DNA from: Hyposmocoma kahamanoa
Taxonomy: Eukaryota > Arthropoda > Insecta > Lepidoptera > Cosmopterigidae
Direction: 5' to 3'
Assembly: GCF_003589595.1 (NCBI RefSeq)
Contig: NW_020653415.1
Span: forward strand, 1,196,420-1,260,419
DNA: 64,000 nt
Under the pieces are notes generated by a model. It searched no databases and had not been told where the DNA came from. It was given only the letters and a program-made list of their open reading frames with translations. Position numbers and translations under genes: made by a program. Positions within the stretch are counted from its first letter, which is position 1. Each line of letters begins with the position of its first letter. Shown in pieces: positions 1 to 10,377 of the stretch.

Positions 1-95
1 TGGCAACACTAATTGATATTGGCGAGATTAAAAAAAGAAAGAAAGAGGAAGGACAGATTAGTGCCAGTTGGCGCTCCATGTGAAAAGGTATAGTG

Positions 96-692
96 TTTTT
101 TTTATATAATATCAAGTGACGGGACGAACAAATCGTGCGCCTGATGGTAAGCTACACGCCTGTCCAATACAGTTGCAGTGCCACTCAGAGCTTTAAATCT
201 CAAAAATTTGTTGGGCAATGCTATTGCGCCCGTCACCCTGATACATATGTTGACAAGTCCCATGTGCCTGTAATTTCACCAGCGCTGTTACCCTTCTAAA
301 CCGGAACACAGTAACGCTGACATTATTGCTTGGCGGCCATTGACTTACAAATAAATGGACGACGGGTCTAACACAAAAACCACGAAAAAATGTCCCAAGT
401 CAACCTATTTAAACGTAGTGACATGTAAAGGAATATGAAAAAGCTAAAACGTTGAATTTAAATTGTAATGTCATCGCAGTACTGTCTAATTTTACTTGCT
501 TCGCTGTCAGTCGAACAAACGAAGACTAAAGCGTGAATGACGCTCTGTATACGATTTTAACGCCCTATAAGTTCGGACACTTTTTAGCGCGGACCCGACG
601 TCCATATAATTGTAAGTCAATGTTGGCGGCAGAAATAGGTAAGGTGGCAGTACTTCCCTGGACGAACTCTTTCACAAGGAGCTCTACTGTAA
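96..692 (-). repeat. SINE-A copy, split by an inverted-repeat element
   Basis: Best place to see SINE-A, the commonest repeat here (about 25 copies). Read on its own strand, a full copy is about 300 bp: a head beginning AGCTCCTTGTGAAAGAG, a middle with GCCGCCAAGCAGTAATG, a body with GCGATTTAAAGCTCTGAGTGG, and an end GTCACTTGATATCATAAAA followed by A-rich sequence. The A-tail and frequent 5' truncation say retroposon. I see no clear tRNA promoter boxes, so its RNA ancestor is open. This copy begins with its T-rich complement at 96 and is interrupted at 338-622 by another element; the head resumes at 631. Confidence 0.75.
338..622. mobile_element. 285-bp non-autonomous DNA element (MITE-1, copy 1) with 8-bp target duplication
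   Basis: Terminal inverted repeats are perfect for 13 bp (CATTGACTTACAA / TTGTAAGTCAATG) and continue imperfectly to about 32 bp. The 8 bases TTGGCGGC stand at both 330-337 and 623-630, and joining them restores an uninterrupted SINE-A sequence, so the ends and the target duplication are secure. There is no coding frame. An 8-bp duplication fits the hAT or P superfamily; the CA start and GC-rich target lean towards P-like, but the class is unresolved. A second copy at 18765-19050 is about 97 percent identical by eye. Confidence 0.88.
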
Positions 693-1560
693 CTAAAATT
701 TCGATGTAAAAAATCGTTTTAGACGAAAAAGACGCAACTCCACACAACGCTCACCTCGCAATCCTGTGGATTGTCCCTACTAAGGATGAATATAACGATT
801 TTTTGTATCGATTTTTATCACATTTCATATTTAATGATATTATCGAAAACAATTATATCATTAAATATGAACAAAACTCGACTTACAACAAATATTTGCT
901 TGTTAATAGGTTTTGCCTTCGATTTCGGGCGTTAACGGGTTTTAAGTCGATTTAAATCCAGCGTTAAGCACGTTCATGCTTTATACTATTTCGGTAAAAC
1001 TTATGCTTCCCTACGCGACATTGTAAATTGATCCTCATGCGATGTGGTCTATAGCTTATCGATCGCGTTTGAAATTATTCTTGTCACGGTTATAAATGTC
1101 TACACGTAGTACTTTGCATTAATCTGTAATTTTGAATAAAATAAAGAAAATAAACCCAAATGAGTCGACTTTGACAATTCACGCACGAAGCGGCATTAAC
1201 CGTTTAGTGCATTTTCTACCTTCCCTTAATTGGAATAGGATTAAATTCGATTTTCACTCATAATGAAATTTTATCTTGAAAGTGTATTTGTGTAGGCTTT
1301 CCCGAGCGCTCTAGTGAGGAAGTCTTCTGTGTTTGTGTTATTGGATGTTCCATTACTTATCAAGTGACGTAACTTCGTTTTGAAATATACGTAGATGCTT
1401 TTTGTGCCAGACAACCATTAAATAGAATTACCTGATCTCAAATTAGGCAACTCCCTGTACTTACCAGAGTAGCGGAGTAGCAGAATAGAGTACCAGAGTA
1501 ACGGAATTCACTCTGGGGCGCTACCTAGAAAACCCAGACCAGAACCAATTTCAGAAAAGT
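693..1560. other. Unassigned AT-rich DNA with one 15-bp hairpin
   Basis: No coding frame or repeat recognised. A perfect 15-bp inverted repeat lies at 826-840 and 855-869 (CATATTTAATGATAT and its complement) around a 14-nt loop. Confidence 0.5.
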
Positions 1561-1677
1561 TTTTTTTTATGATATCAAACGACGAGACGAACAATTAGTG
1601 CGCCTGGTGGTAAGCGACACGCCTGTCCATAACAGTTGCAATGCCGCTCAGACTTTTGAGTCGCAAAGCTCTGATAT
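1561..1677 (-). repeat. SINE-A fragment (3' part)
   Basis: T-run then the 3' end of SINE-A in complement (GACGAACAATTAGTGCGCC, CCTGTCCATAACAG). The 5' half is absent. Confidence 0.65.
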
Positions 1678-1727
1678 GAAATAAAAGTAATAGGAACAAT
1701 GACTTTTTTGGACTAGTCATTAAAACT

Positions 1728-1921
1728 GCCTCTGTGGTCGAACGGTTACCATCTTCTTCTTCGATTCCCGGGCCGGAAGAAATATTTGTATGGCCTACAT
1801 TTATTTCTCTCGTGAGTTTGGGTGTAATTTGTGGTTGTCTAAGTGTCTCCATGGCACCCGCGACACAGGGTTTCCCTAGTGCAGGGCTATGTTGAGTGTG
1901 TGCGCGTGTGCATTATTATAT
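1728..1921 (+). repeat. SINE-B copy (tRNA-derived SINE), tRNA-like part shortened
   Basis: SINE-B starts with a tRNA-like segment, GCCTCTGTGGCCGAACGG (box A region), then GGTTCGATTCCCGGGCC (box B, T-arm), followed by a body with TTTCTCTCGTGAGTTTGGG and GGCACCCGCGACACAGGG, and a short ATT-repeat tail. Here the stretch between the two boxes is partly deleted and replaced by CTTCTTCTTC, so this copy has probably lost a normal tRNA-like fold. Tail at 1911-1921. Confidence 0.75.
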
Positions 1922-2197
1922 AAAACATTTTTGTTTGTCACACATTATTGTGATAAAAACAAATACTGTGAGAATTAACAAAATTTCAAGTGTGACTACA
2001 GTTTGTGCTGAAATGGCGTTTAACTTTTGACTCAGCATAAATGCTGTAGACCGTGAAAAGTCAAACAGAGCTGGTTTTCTGCCATATATGTATTTATACA
2101 TCTATTTGGTGAACGATTGTAACCCAGTAAGCCATGCCACCAAAGTATATCATACGCAAATACATATACGTAATTCTAAAACTATTATGTGAGTGCA
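1922..2197. other. Unassigned DNA
   Basis: Nothing recognised; no repeat match inside the window. Confidence 0.4.
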
Positions 2198-2260
2198 TTA
2201 TCTATAATTTCACGTATCCCCAAAAAAGAAATCTGATAGGGGCAGGTCTGGAGATTTCAA
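2198..2260 (+). repeat. Dispersed repeat fragment shared with 11549-11605
   Basis: A TTTCACGTATCCCC segment followed by a variant of GGGCCAGGTCTGAAG and GATTTC recurs at 11549-11605. Family not recognised. Confidence 0.5.
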
Positions 2261-2294
2261 AGCAAACAATGACTAAGAGTCTCGTCTGTTCCCC

Positions 2295-2386
2295 TACTGA
2301 GCCTCGGTGGCCCAGCCGTTTGAATTGTGGGCACCGGATGAGGAAGTCCCGGGTTCTATTCTTAGTGGGACCAAATTGGAAAGTTA
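2295..2386 (+). repeat. SINE-G head (tRNA-like) fragment
   Basis: TGAGCCTCGGTGGCCCAGCC resembles a tRNA D-arm/box A and GTCCCGGGTTCTATTC a box B, ending GGGACCAAATTGGAAA. A related tRNA-like stretch lies at 50165-50230. The box B C-to-T change and missing acceptor pairing argue against a real tRNA. Confidence 0.55.
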
Positions 2387-2420
2387 ACCTTACCTATTTC
2401 TGCCGCCAAATAGTAGCGAG
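2387..2420 (+). repeat. Short SINE-A fragment
   Basis: CCTTACCTATTTCTGCCGCC is the SINE-A head, fused directly to the SINE-G piece. Confidence 0.5.
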
Positions 2421-2445
2421 TAACCGTTTCGAAATACCAGGAATG

Positions 2446-2772
2446 GTAATCTCAGTACACAGTACTAAAAAATGGAAAGTACGTGGAATTACATATATTT
2501 GCCAAGTTTTATTGATATCGGTTACCGGAAAGTCCGCGAAACAGGATTCATGTCTCAGTTTGACACCCTTAGAGGTAGAATATTTTGTTCAAATTTAAAT
2601 AGGACTATTACTGAGGTACCCTCTTTCCAACAAAAAATCAAGAGACTTCCCAACGAAGAATCATCAAAACCGGTTCACAAATTTATTAAGTTATCGCGTA
2701 ACATACATACAAAAAAAAACAGAAAAAAGACAGTCGAATTGAGAACCTCCTCTTTTTTTGACGTCGTTTAAA
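2446..2772 (+). repeat. H-family repeat
   Basis: H is a frequent repeat of about 200 to 455 bp whose ends are near-complementary (AACCGACTTCAAAA at one end, TTTTGAGGTCGGTT at the other), with the inner marks GTATGTTACGCGATAAC and TTTGTTGGAAAGAGGG. This copy runs from a CTCAGTACACAGTACTAAA end to GAGAACCTCCTC and TTTTTTTGACGTCG. It has no credible coding frame. The ends suggest a non-autonomous DNA element, but no target duplication could be fixed. Confidence 0.7.
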
Positions 2773-4431
2773 AAGAAATCATATCGTAGTAAGGAACCTG
2801 TAATTAGTAATAAATATTTTTTTTCTTTATTTGAATCATAGAACTATAGAATAAATAAATTACATAAAATTTAAACAAAAGTTTGATGAAAATCAAGATA
2901 AATAAAGTTACACAACAAAACAAACGGTTTCGACTTTTAAATTTAACATAATAATAACATTAATCTCCTAAAAGAAGAGACTGAGTCAACACAGTGAATT
3001 CAATAAAGTTATTACAAAGAATTTACTGACTTATATATACGTACGTACCCTGTGTTCGCACCATCCATGCTTGCGTCCTCTTGTGTCCCCACAGTCTCTA
3101 TAGATAGGTCGTTTACCCCACTGTTTGCCTAATTTCCACGGGTAAACGGACATACCACCCTACTTATATTCTTACTTAAGAGTCTATACAATCTCAAATG
3201 GCTTTTGTTGACTCCGCATAACAGTGACAGTGTTGAATTAATCACTTTCGAAAAAAATATTTAATATAATTGAGGTTTTTTTATATGATTACTATAGGGC
3301 GTGAAAACACGACACCTAAAATTTTCACTATAGAAAAAAACACAAACTTACCTCGAAAATTTACAACTTTTAAAAACCGCCGTATTCAATAGGTACTTTA
3401 CATATGCCAACGTATCGTATACATTTCTCAAATTCGTTTGTAAAAAAAATAAATTCTGAAATAAAGCCCTTGTCCCTACCGCTCGAGCCAAGCAAAATGA
3501 ACCGTATCAGTAAGGGAAAAATTTGAATTCAAGCTGAGGTAGTCGACTCTTAAAAGGTTGAGAAACCGCTACGTTTTACTTTCCTAAATACAACCATATC
3601 TAATTATTTCAATTCACACTTAGACTTATAGTATTTAATATTAAATTGCGTAATACCATTTCAATGAATATTAACTTAGCAGTTAACTTAACTACTCCCC
3701 AGACATACATAAACCCGAAACTTAACGGTCAAGGGACAATTCCCGTTTTATCCTAACTTAAACAACTTCATTATCTCAGTTATAGTTTGTTAGCAATGAC
3801 GTTACTAAATTTGAATGAATAGGATAATAGATTTAAGTAAATGCACCTTTCAAACTTATCGTCGCGTTTAACACAAATTGACGTATTCTATACTTCGTTT
3901 TTTTAGAATTTAGTATAAATGTAAACAAAGTAGCAGTGATCGTAAACATTGTTCTTCTGTAGTCAAATTACAGTACCTAAAGGAAAGCATTGTGAAAATT
4001 TATATCATTTACAAATGACACGATAATATTGTTGTCTTTTTTTGTAGAAGGAGCGTAAGCGAAATATCGTAGATTTTTTAGGTTTTAACGACTGTTTTAA
4101 AATATTTAATCCCGTTTTAAAACCCTATTTTGGTTTTAATATTTGGAAATTAAAATACGACGTGAATATTTTGAAACAGCCGGTAAAACCTAACCCTACG
4201 ACTTTTGAATTGCTAAACTTATTCTTTGGCGGAAATAACTGCCAGTCTTGTGGTCACCGGAGGCTCCTACGATGCGATCCGACACCTCGTTTGCTAGAAG
4301 TTTCACCTGGGCCCCCAAGTACCCAGGTTTTCAAAAGGCAAAAGGCACAAAGCTGTAGTATTGAGCAAGGTCCGCGTATTTGAGCCTTAATATAATATAA
4401 ATTAAATTTAGCCATATGCTTCAATATTGTC
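2773..4431. other. Unassigned AT-rich DNA
   Basis: About 1.7 kb with only short, low-quality reading frames on both strands. No repeat shared with the rest of the window was noticed. Confidence 0.5.
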
Positions 4432-4845
4432 TCGGCCATTCTCACATTCGGTGTTCTCAGCCTAATTACCGTAGACATTTCGGTGTTCTTACCATAATTA
4501 CCGTAGCCGTTGTTTTTTCTCGCTTATTATATCTAATAACATTGAAATATGAATAACTTTAAGCTAAACTATCGATATGTCTAAATGGCATTAGAAAAAA
4601 CAATGTAGTTTTCGATTTATTCAAACACAAATATTTTATGGCTGCGGTAATTAGATCTAATTACCATTTCCATAAAATGTTTGTTTCTTAGTAACTCGAA
4701 AACTGCTTTGTCGATTCTAATGCCATTTAAACATATTGACAGTTAAGCTTAGTTGTTCATATTTCAATGTTATTGGGTATATTAAGCGAGAAAAAACAAT
4801 GACTACGGTAATTAAGCTGAGAACACCGAATATGAGAATGGCCGA
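4432..4845. mobile_element. 414-bp near-perfect palindrome (fold-back element)
   Basis: The left arm 4432-4655 is the diverged reverse complement of the right arm 4656-4845, with no spacer: the centre is the perfect 20-bp palindrome GGTAATTAGATCTAATTACC at 4646-4665. Outer ends read TCGGCCATTCTCA and TGAGAATGGCCGA. The left arm is longer because a segment of about 33 bp containing TTCGGTGTTCT and AATTACCGTA is duplicated in it. No coding frame. A fold-back or hairpin-type non-autonomous element is the likeliest identity; the flanks share TATTGT (4425-4430 and 4854-4859) but not flush with the ends. Confidence 0.8.
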
Positions 4846-5230
4846 TCTATAAGTATTGTACGTAAAGTATTTACACATTTTAATTAAATCAAACGGCTTA
4901 CCCACTTGATTATCTTGGTATTGTTTGTAAAGTTGAACTAAAGTTAAAGTTATCTCGTAAAGATTCTTTGGTCTTAATCAAAAGTTCGTTAGTCACAAAC
5001 TTTTCAAATTTCGGTTTGCCATCAAATAGTTTTCTAAAGGTTCTAATTACCAAGGGTTTGATCGGTGAAATTTCAAAAGAATGTGCTTTGTATTTTATAT
5101 TCGAAATCTTGTTTTTAATATTGGAAATTCAATGAATGTACCCGATCATTCATCATTCTGCATAAACTTTAATTATAGTGACTCGCCATAAGGTTGTTTA
5201 TAGTAACTCATAGTAATCTCATATAACCAA
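4846..5230. other. Unassigned AT-rich DNA
   Basis: Nothing recognised. Confidence 0.4.
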
Positions 5231-5430
5231 GAGGTTGATAGGGATATCAACCTTACATGAGAAGGGCGCTATAACCTGTGCAAGCAAGCCCGCACTAGCC
5301 CCAGTTCAGCCTGTGCTTTGGGTGAGCTGCCCCGATTGCACGTACAACGCCCTCCCTATTGTGCAGCTACCGGAGCTGTTAGCATGCTCACTTTCCGTTG
5401 TGCATTGCACAACTAACGGTTGTAACTGAT
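5231..5430. repeat. Dispersed repeat segment, diverged match to 33100-33250
   Basis: TGTGCATTGCACAACTAACG and the preceding GTGAGCTGCCCCGAT align in order with TGTGCATTGCACAACTAATG and GTGAGCCGCCCCGGAT at 33150-33245. It is richer in G+C than its surroundings. Probably a fragment of the retroelement-like sequence described at 33105-33650. Confidence 0.5.
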
Positions 5431-5444
5431 GATATACATGATAC

Positions 5445-5617
5445 CAAGAGACAAGGAGAACAAGTCGTGGCCTGGTGGTAAGCGACACGCCTATCCATGA
5501 CAGTTACAGGTCCACTTAGAGCTTTAAATCGCACAGATCTGAGGAGCACTGAAATGGTAGAGTGGCTGCACTTCCTTGGACGAACACATTTACAACGAAC
5601 TCTACTGCTACTAACAT
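5445..5617 (-). repeat. SINE-A copy with internal deletion
   Basis: 3' end (CGTGGCCTGGTGGTAAGCG), body (AGAGCTTTAAATCGCA) and head (GACGAACACATTTACAACG) are present, but the central part is missing. Confidence 0.65.
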
Positions 5618-6690
5618 GTCTTTATTTCATAGGTAAGCAAATTACACTCATATCGTATATATAACAATCGTCATATTGACTAAAGTCTACTACTACTCAT
5701 TCGTAAAGCAGATTCCCCAGAGAAGAACGAGCAAGAAACCCTAGGGTAGCGATGCGCAATTGTGAATTATTTCAAAACTCCTTAGTAATTACTAATCCTG
5801 TCATTCGAATGACAAATTAGTAACGTACAAATTTTCGTATTCGAATGATCATTCATTACTAATGTTAATTGTTAATGTAAATGTTATTATAAAGTACTAA
5901 TTTGTTTAGATTATAATATATATTCTGCTTATGTTTGTATTTATGTATATAAAGTTCATGTACGTGTGTATGTCTGTCATATGTACATATATTATCTCAT
6001 ATCATATCATATCATCATCCTTTATATGTATATATATTATTTATATATATATATATATATATTATTAAATTTTTTTTTTTACTCACATTTAAATTTTAAT
6101 TTTATTGTACTATAATTAGTCCCGCAGACTTCATTTTTCACCTATAGATCTCTTCTAGAGATAAGCTCACCTTTGTATATGTCCTTTATAACTTGTGTTT
6201 CATGTATCTTTTCTATGTGTAATAAAGAGTTATTATTAATGTATAGATTCCATAGACCACAACGATACTCGTTATCACCTAGCCTTAACTGACATACCGC
6301 AAATGTGACGGCGACGGGATATTTTGATATGGACATAGTGAATGATCTGGTGGAGTTCCGGCATAATAATCATTCAACTCGTGCACCGGACCGAATTGCA
6401 GGGGCATTCGGTATTGGTAGTCATTCGACTCGAGTGGAATTGTGCTAGAACTCGACTTAGGCGAATGAAATGCCTATTCGAATGATTAGTATTAGTAACA
6501 TTCAACGTCGCGCATCCCTCCTCTAGAGCTTGCTCTTTATAAAAAAATATTTGCACACATTTTTCATTTATAATATTTATTTTAAACATCATGATAGATC
6601 GAGTCAACTTGCAAGAGCTAAACGGGTTACTACCATGGATTTTTATCATCCAAGCACGCAGAAGCTGTATAATAATAACCTTTAGTATAG
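5618..6690 (-). mobile_element. LINE 3' end (P family), split by a hAT-type element
   Basis: Complement of a non-LTR retrotransposon 3' untranslated end: CTTTATTTCATAGGTAAGC, then GCAGATTCCCCAGAGAAG, up to 5746, resuming at 6521 with CTCTAGAGCTTGCTCTTT and AAACGGGTTACTACCATGG. The same order, uninterrupted, is seen at 19425-19690 and 30798-31125, and in plus orientation at 60400-60850 and 62936-63352. Only the untranslated end is present here; the element is 5' truncated. Confidence 0.7.
5747..6520. mobile_element. 774-bp non-autonomous hAT-like element
   Basis: Ends TAGCGATGCGC and GCGCATCCCTC are inverted (consensus about TAGGGATGCGC). Flanking octamers CCCTAGGG (5739-5746) and CTCTAGAG (6521-6528) match at 6 of 8 positions; the second fits the hAT target pattern nTCTAGAn. 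Removing the element restores the LINE tail. ATTCGAATG-type motifs recur near both ends (about 5802, 5840, 6478), as expected for subterminal transposase-binding repeats. No coding frame. The middle holds TATATA and ATCAT microsatellite-like DNA (5985-6065). Confidence 0.8.
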
Positions 6691-7025
6691 TATAGTGAAT
6701 GGCAAATTTTAAATACCAACCGGAATCTTGTTCTAGAAGCGTAAATTGTTTTCGAATTAAATTGAATTTGTAACTTTGTGAAAACGACTGTCAAGAACAG
6801 CAAGTTTATTTTTATTCCTCGTCGGTTCGTCCATACTGAAGGGCACGATACTAGGAAAATATATTACGTACAATTACCTAAGTCAGGGCATCCAATTCCG
6901 AAACTATTAAGTTATTTCAGTGATAAGTAAATGCCAACTGTCACTTATATTATGTATAAGCTCGAATTTTGAAATTTTACGAACAGAATTCGAAATACAA
7001 ATTTTATGTGGTGTTGGAGTAAATC
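6691..7025. other. Unassigned AT-rich DNA
   Basis: Nothing recognised. Confidence 0.4.
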
Positions 7026-7110
7026 GATCGGGAAAGTGGACCATTAGGACAGTTGGACCGATCGGGAAAGTAGACGAATAGTGAAAGTGGACCGATTGGG
7101 AAAGTAGACC
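7026..7110 (+). repeat. 17-bp tandem minisatellite, five units
   Basis: Units start at 7026, 7043, 7060, 7076 and 7094. Consensus GATYGGGAAAGTRGACC; units are 16 to 18 bp. Confidence 0.8.
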
Positions 7111-7533
7111 GATTGCATCTAAGGGGTTTTTAGGCTTAATTAATTTTTAAACGAAATAAAAAAAACATATTCAAATAAATTGAAAATCAGCTCTTATTGT
7201 TGAATGGCCTGCTACCACGTAATAGCATGAAGCTTATTATTAGCTCCACAATTGAGCTCGTAGTTTAAATACTACAACAAATTCCATGAACATTTCACGC
7301 GCGATCTATTTCATTACAGCATAATGGATTCGTGAATTTTAATGTACTGGAAAACTGGAAATTTGCATCACGTTCATGTGATAGAATGGAATCTACGTAT
7401 TTTCGACAAATAAGTAAAACTCCGACCGAAATCGATCAAATGAAAAGACGCATGTTGTGAATGAGACTTCATACTAGACATAATATTTTTATTTCGTCGA
7501 GTATTACTTATTCAACAGCAATTGTTTCGAACA
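7111..7533. other. Unassigned DNA
   Basis: Nothing recognised. Confidence 0.4.
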
Positions 7534-7576
7534 GACGGAGAACGGAGTAGACGGGGAGTCTACCCCGTTCTCCGTC
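7534..7576. repeat. GC-rich 19-bp hairpin
   Basis: GACGGAGAACGGAGTAGAC (7534-7552) pairs with 7558-7576 with one mismatch around a 5-nt loop. No T-run follows it. Confidence 0.75.
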
Positions 7577-7891
7577 CGTGTGTGGCAGGGCGGACCATAG
7601 ACGCGCACCTCTTACGCTAGTGGCGTCAAAACTGTCCACACTAGACGTGTGTCGATCGTGGTCGATCGATCAAAATGATTCGAGCAGCACCTGTAATCCG
7701 ATAACCCGAGTTACCAGCTTCTAAATAACCAAATCATTTTAGAGGTGCATGGGTCATGCGCGCGATATTCGACTTTATTACTATAATTTTTGAAATTATT
7801 CAAGAATTCACAATATTATTGTTGTCTCGTTCACTCTCACGTGAAGTCCCCACTCACGCCACGATTCGCCTTCTCATTCTCCGTTAGGTTC
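7577..7891. other. Unassigned DNA with GATCGA motifs
   Basis: Several CGATCG/GATCGA motifs at about 7650-7675, less AT-rich than the flanks. No gene seen. Confidence 0.35.
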
Positions 7892-8009
7892 GAACATTTG
7901 TTCGACAGAACATTCGTTCAATAGAACTTTCGTGCAATCGAACCAAAAAGTCAAGCAATCGATCAACGAGTTAACGGGTCAACGGGTTAACGGATCAACG
8001 GATCAATGA
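7892..8009 (+). repeat. Two adjoining tandem repeats, 16-bp and 8-bp period
   Basis: Three 16-bp units start at 7892, 7908 and 7924 (GAACATTTGTTCGACA and variants). After 18 bp comes an array of six 8-bp units, 7962-8009 (GTTAACGG, GTCAACGG, ATCAACGG). Confidence 0.75.
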
Positions 8010-9228
8010 GTCTATCAATCATTCATCCTAATTGCTCCGTGGCGTAGTGTCCATGATATGGTAATTTCGTAACTTTAATCTGTTTTGGGTATGTTGTATT
8101 TATTCATGAGTGCACTAGCTAATATTAAAATATTAATGAATAATATATATGAATAATAAGTTAGTAATTTTGAATGTTCATAAGGTTTTTGTTATGTATT
8201 TTTGTTTTAAAGGTGTTATTTCTAGTGTCCTAATTGTGGTTTATTAATGATGCATTTAACTTTTTATATTAATAACCCATCAGCATGAAAGAATAAAAGC
8301 TAATTGTATAATTTGACTATTTTAAACGCCATATGGAATTATCGTGAGAGACGGGTGACCCGCTAAAAGATTGAACGTATGATCGAATCATTTGTCCCGA
8401 TCACATTACGCATGGGTCATGATCGACCCGGGTCATCTAAAATAATCAACCGACATAGGTCTAGTCCAAACTAAAGGTGGGTGATAAATAACGTCATGAT
8501 GAAAAAATCACAGGAATCAGCCCTCAAATAATATCACCGTGACTTTTTACGAAATCCAAAATCACATTGGTCGTTCCTCCGTTCCACTAACTGTCATCGT
8601 CACTCACGTCACGACCCATGACGTATTTGACAAACAAAACCATGCGCTACCTCCGTTCTGTAAGACACTGGCGACTGCGAAAAAAAGTAAAATTACTTTG
8701 GTACGAAAAAAGAATTAGGTACTTTAGTCTGCCTACACGAATCAATATATGACAAACTTTGCGGACATGAGAAGTCAAAAAGTTATTTACATAATTTGAT
8801 TCAGAATGTCGTGTTCTTTGTTGTTACCAATACAGTTTATACTAACAATTTCTTTTGTTCGATTCGCGACAAGGCCATCCACAATATTCCAAGCAATATA
8901 CATGTATGGTCACCGGACAAAGGTGGCCATATTTTCTGTCATGTGCTTTTTGCAGAGCACAATGGTGTAGATAAAGCCATAGGACGGTGTGCTAAAAGCC
9001 TTTTTGTACGTACACACAATGAGAGTTATTTATATTGTGGTTCAGATTTTTGAACTGGGACTCTTTTCTTTAGGTACTGTTTAACATGTTGTGACACGTT
9101 TACGACGTACGTCGGGAAAATGCTGGTTTTCGTACATAACGACATAAAATAATATATTAAGGTGCCTACAGATTTGCTCGATATTTTGATAGTCGACACG
9201 TGACAACACGATCAAAATGTGGTCCATT
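8010..9228. other. Unassigned DNA
   Basis: No convincing gene. An 85-codon open frame at 8796-9053 shows no known motif and no coding bias I can see. CATGGGTCATG occurs at about 7749 and again at about 8412 in the same orientation, hinting at an unrecognised repeat. Confidence 0.4.
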
Positions 9229-9452
9229 TTTAACCGACTAGAAAAAATGAGAAGGTTCTAAATTCAACTATTTGGTTTTTTTGTATGTGTGTTACGCGAT
9301 AACTCCATTTGTAAACCGATTTTGATGATTCTTTTTTTGTTGGAAAGAGGGTACATCAGAAGAGGTCCCATTTCAATTTGAAGAAAATGCTCCAACTCTA
9401 AGGAAATGAATTATTTTGAGATCGGTTTTTTTAGAACTTTATACTGAGATTA
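9229..9452 (+). repeat. H-family repeat
   Basis: AACCGACTAGAAAAAATGAG to GATCGGTTTTTTTAGAAC, with the inner GTGTTACGCGATAACTCC and TTTGTTGGAAAGAGGG. Short version of about 220 bp. Confidence 0.7.
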
Positions 9453-9500
9453 TCTTGTTTACAAATTCTCAATCTTTTCATAAGATCGCTGTTCGTGAAT

Positions 9501-10120
9501 TTTATTTATTTATTTATTTATTTAAACTTTATTGTACAATACACTAAAGTACAAATGGCGGACTTAATGCCATAAGGCATTCTCTACCAGTCAACCATTG
9601 GGCCAAACAGAAAAAAAACAATAGGTTGGTGCTACACTTAAACAAGAAGAACAATATACTAGAAAACTAATCGATAATTTGCATGGTATAAATAAATAAC
9701 ATACTATAAACATACTTATTATGCATACATAATAAACTTACATATATATATTATAATAATAAATAATATGATATATGTACCCAAAGCAACATTATACAGT
9801 GTCTTAATTTTGACAATTGTCAAACAGATGCTTGCGCAACATGCGCTTGAAAGATAATTTGGTCTGAGCTTGTCTTACACGAAGCAGGAGCGCATTCCAA
9901 AGACGAATTGCATGAAGGGTAAAAGAATTAGACAAAAAATCAGTGCGATGAGAAGGAATAGAAAGCTTAAGGCTACGGGAAGATCGAAATTCACAACCCG
10001 GCCGAGCGTTTTGAAATTGAAATGAACATTTAAGATAATCAGGTGCAGCCGGGTCGAACAAGATGGAGAAAAGTGTGGTTAAAATTCTTAAGGACCTGCG
10101 TTCATTTTCTTGTCTTATTA
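9501..10120 (-). mobile_element. 5'-truncated LINE: reverse transcriptase C-terminus plus 3' tail
   Basis: On the minus strand an open frame from about 10115 down to 9804 ends in a stop and encodes the last part of a non-LTR reverse transcriptase protein: SLRILTTLFSILFDPAAPDY near its start and LHAIRLWNALLLRV near its end resemble the conserved C-terminal region in which a 'F..RTIRLWNSLP'-type block precedes the stop. Downstream is an untranslated region ending at a TTTA repeat (9501-9523), the complement of an AAAT-type LINE tail. No catalytic domain remains. The clade (CR1/Jockey-like) is not certain. Confidence 0.7.
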
Positions 10121-10377
10121 TGATGATGATATTGAAAAGAATAAGCTAAATTCCGGTTTTAACTCATCCACGTTGTCATATTCTTCTTGTTTATTAAGGG
10201 ATGATGACTTTGCATGTCCAGCAAATTTATACTTTCAATTATCCTACATTGATTAAAACTACATTTCTGATAATAGTCTCGAACCCAACAAAGCAGCAGT
10301 ATAATTTAGATTTTAAAAAAAATTTGTTGCATTTCCGGTTCAATATTATGGCGACAAAATGTGATAGATTGCAGTTT

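Noticed and set aside
1595..1852. Open frames of 60 to 90 codons lying across SINE-A and SINE-B copies (many places)
   Set aside because: They recur because the SINE sequence recurs, contain no protein motif and are broken in most copies.
2446..2772. H repeats as protein-coding
   Set aside because: Open frames in H copies are in different frames and strands from copy to copy; no conserved product.
7534..7576. Bacterial-type terminator hairpin
   Set aside because: Eukaryotic context and no T-run after the stem.
7026..8009. CRISPR-like array
   Set aside because: Units are contiguous without unique spacers; these are ordinary tandem repeats.
7740..8445. Possible hAT element bounded by TTTTAGAGGTGC and GGTCATCTAAAA
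   Set aside because: The ends pair over only a few bases and no 8-bp duplication could be matched.
8796..9053. 85-codon open frame
   Set aside because: No motif, no upstream signal and no repeat family; insufficient support.
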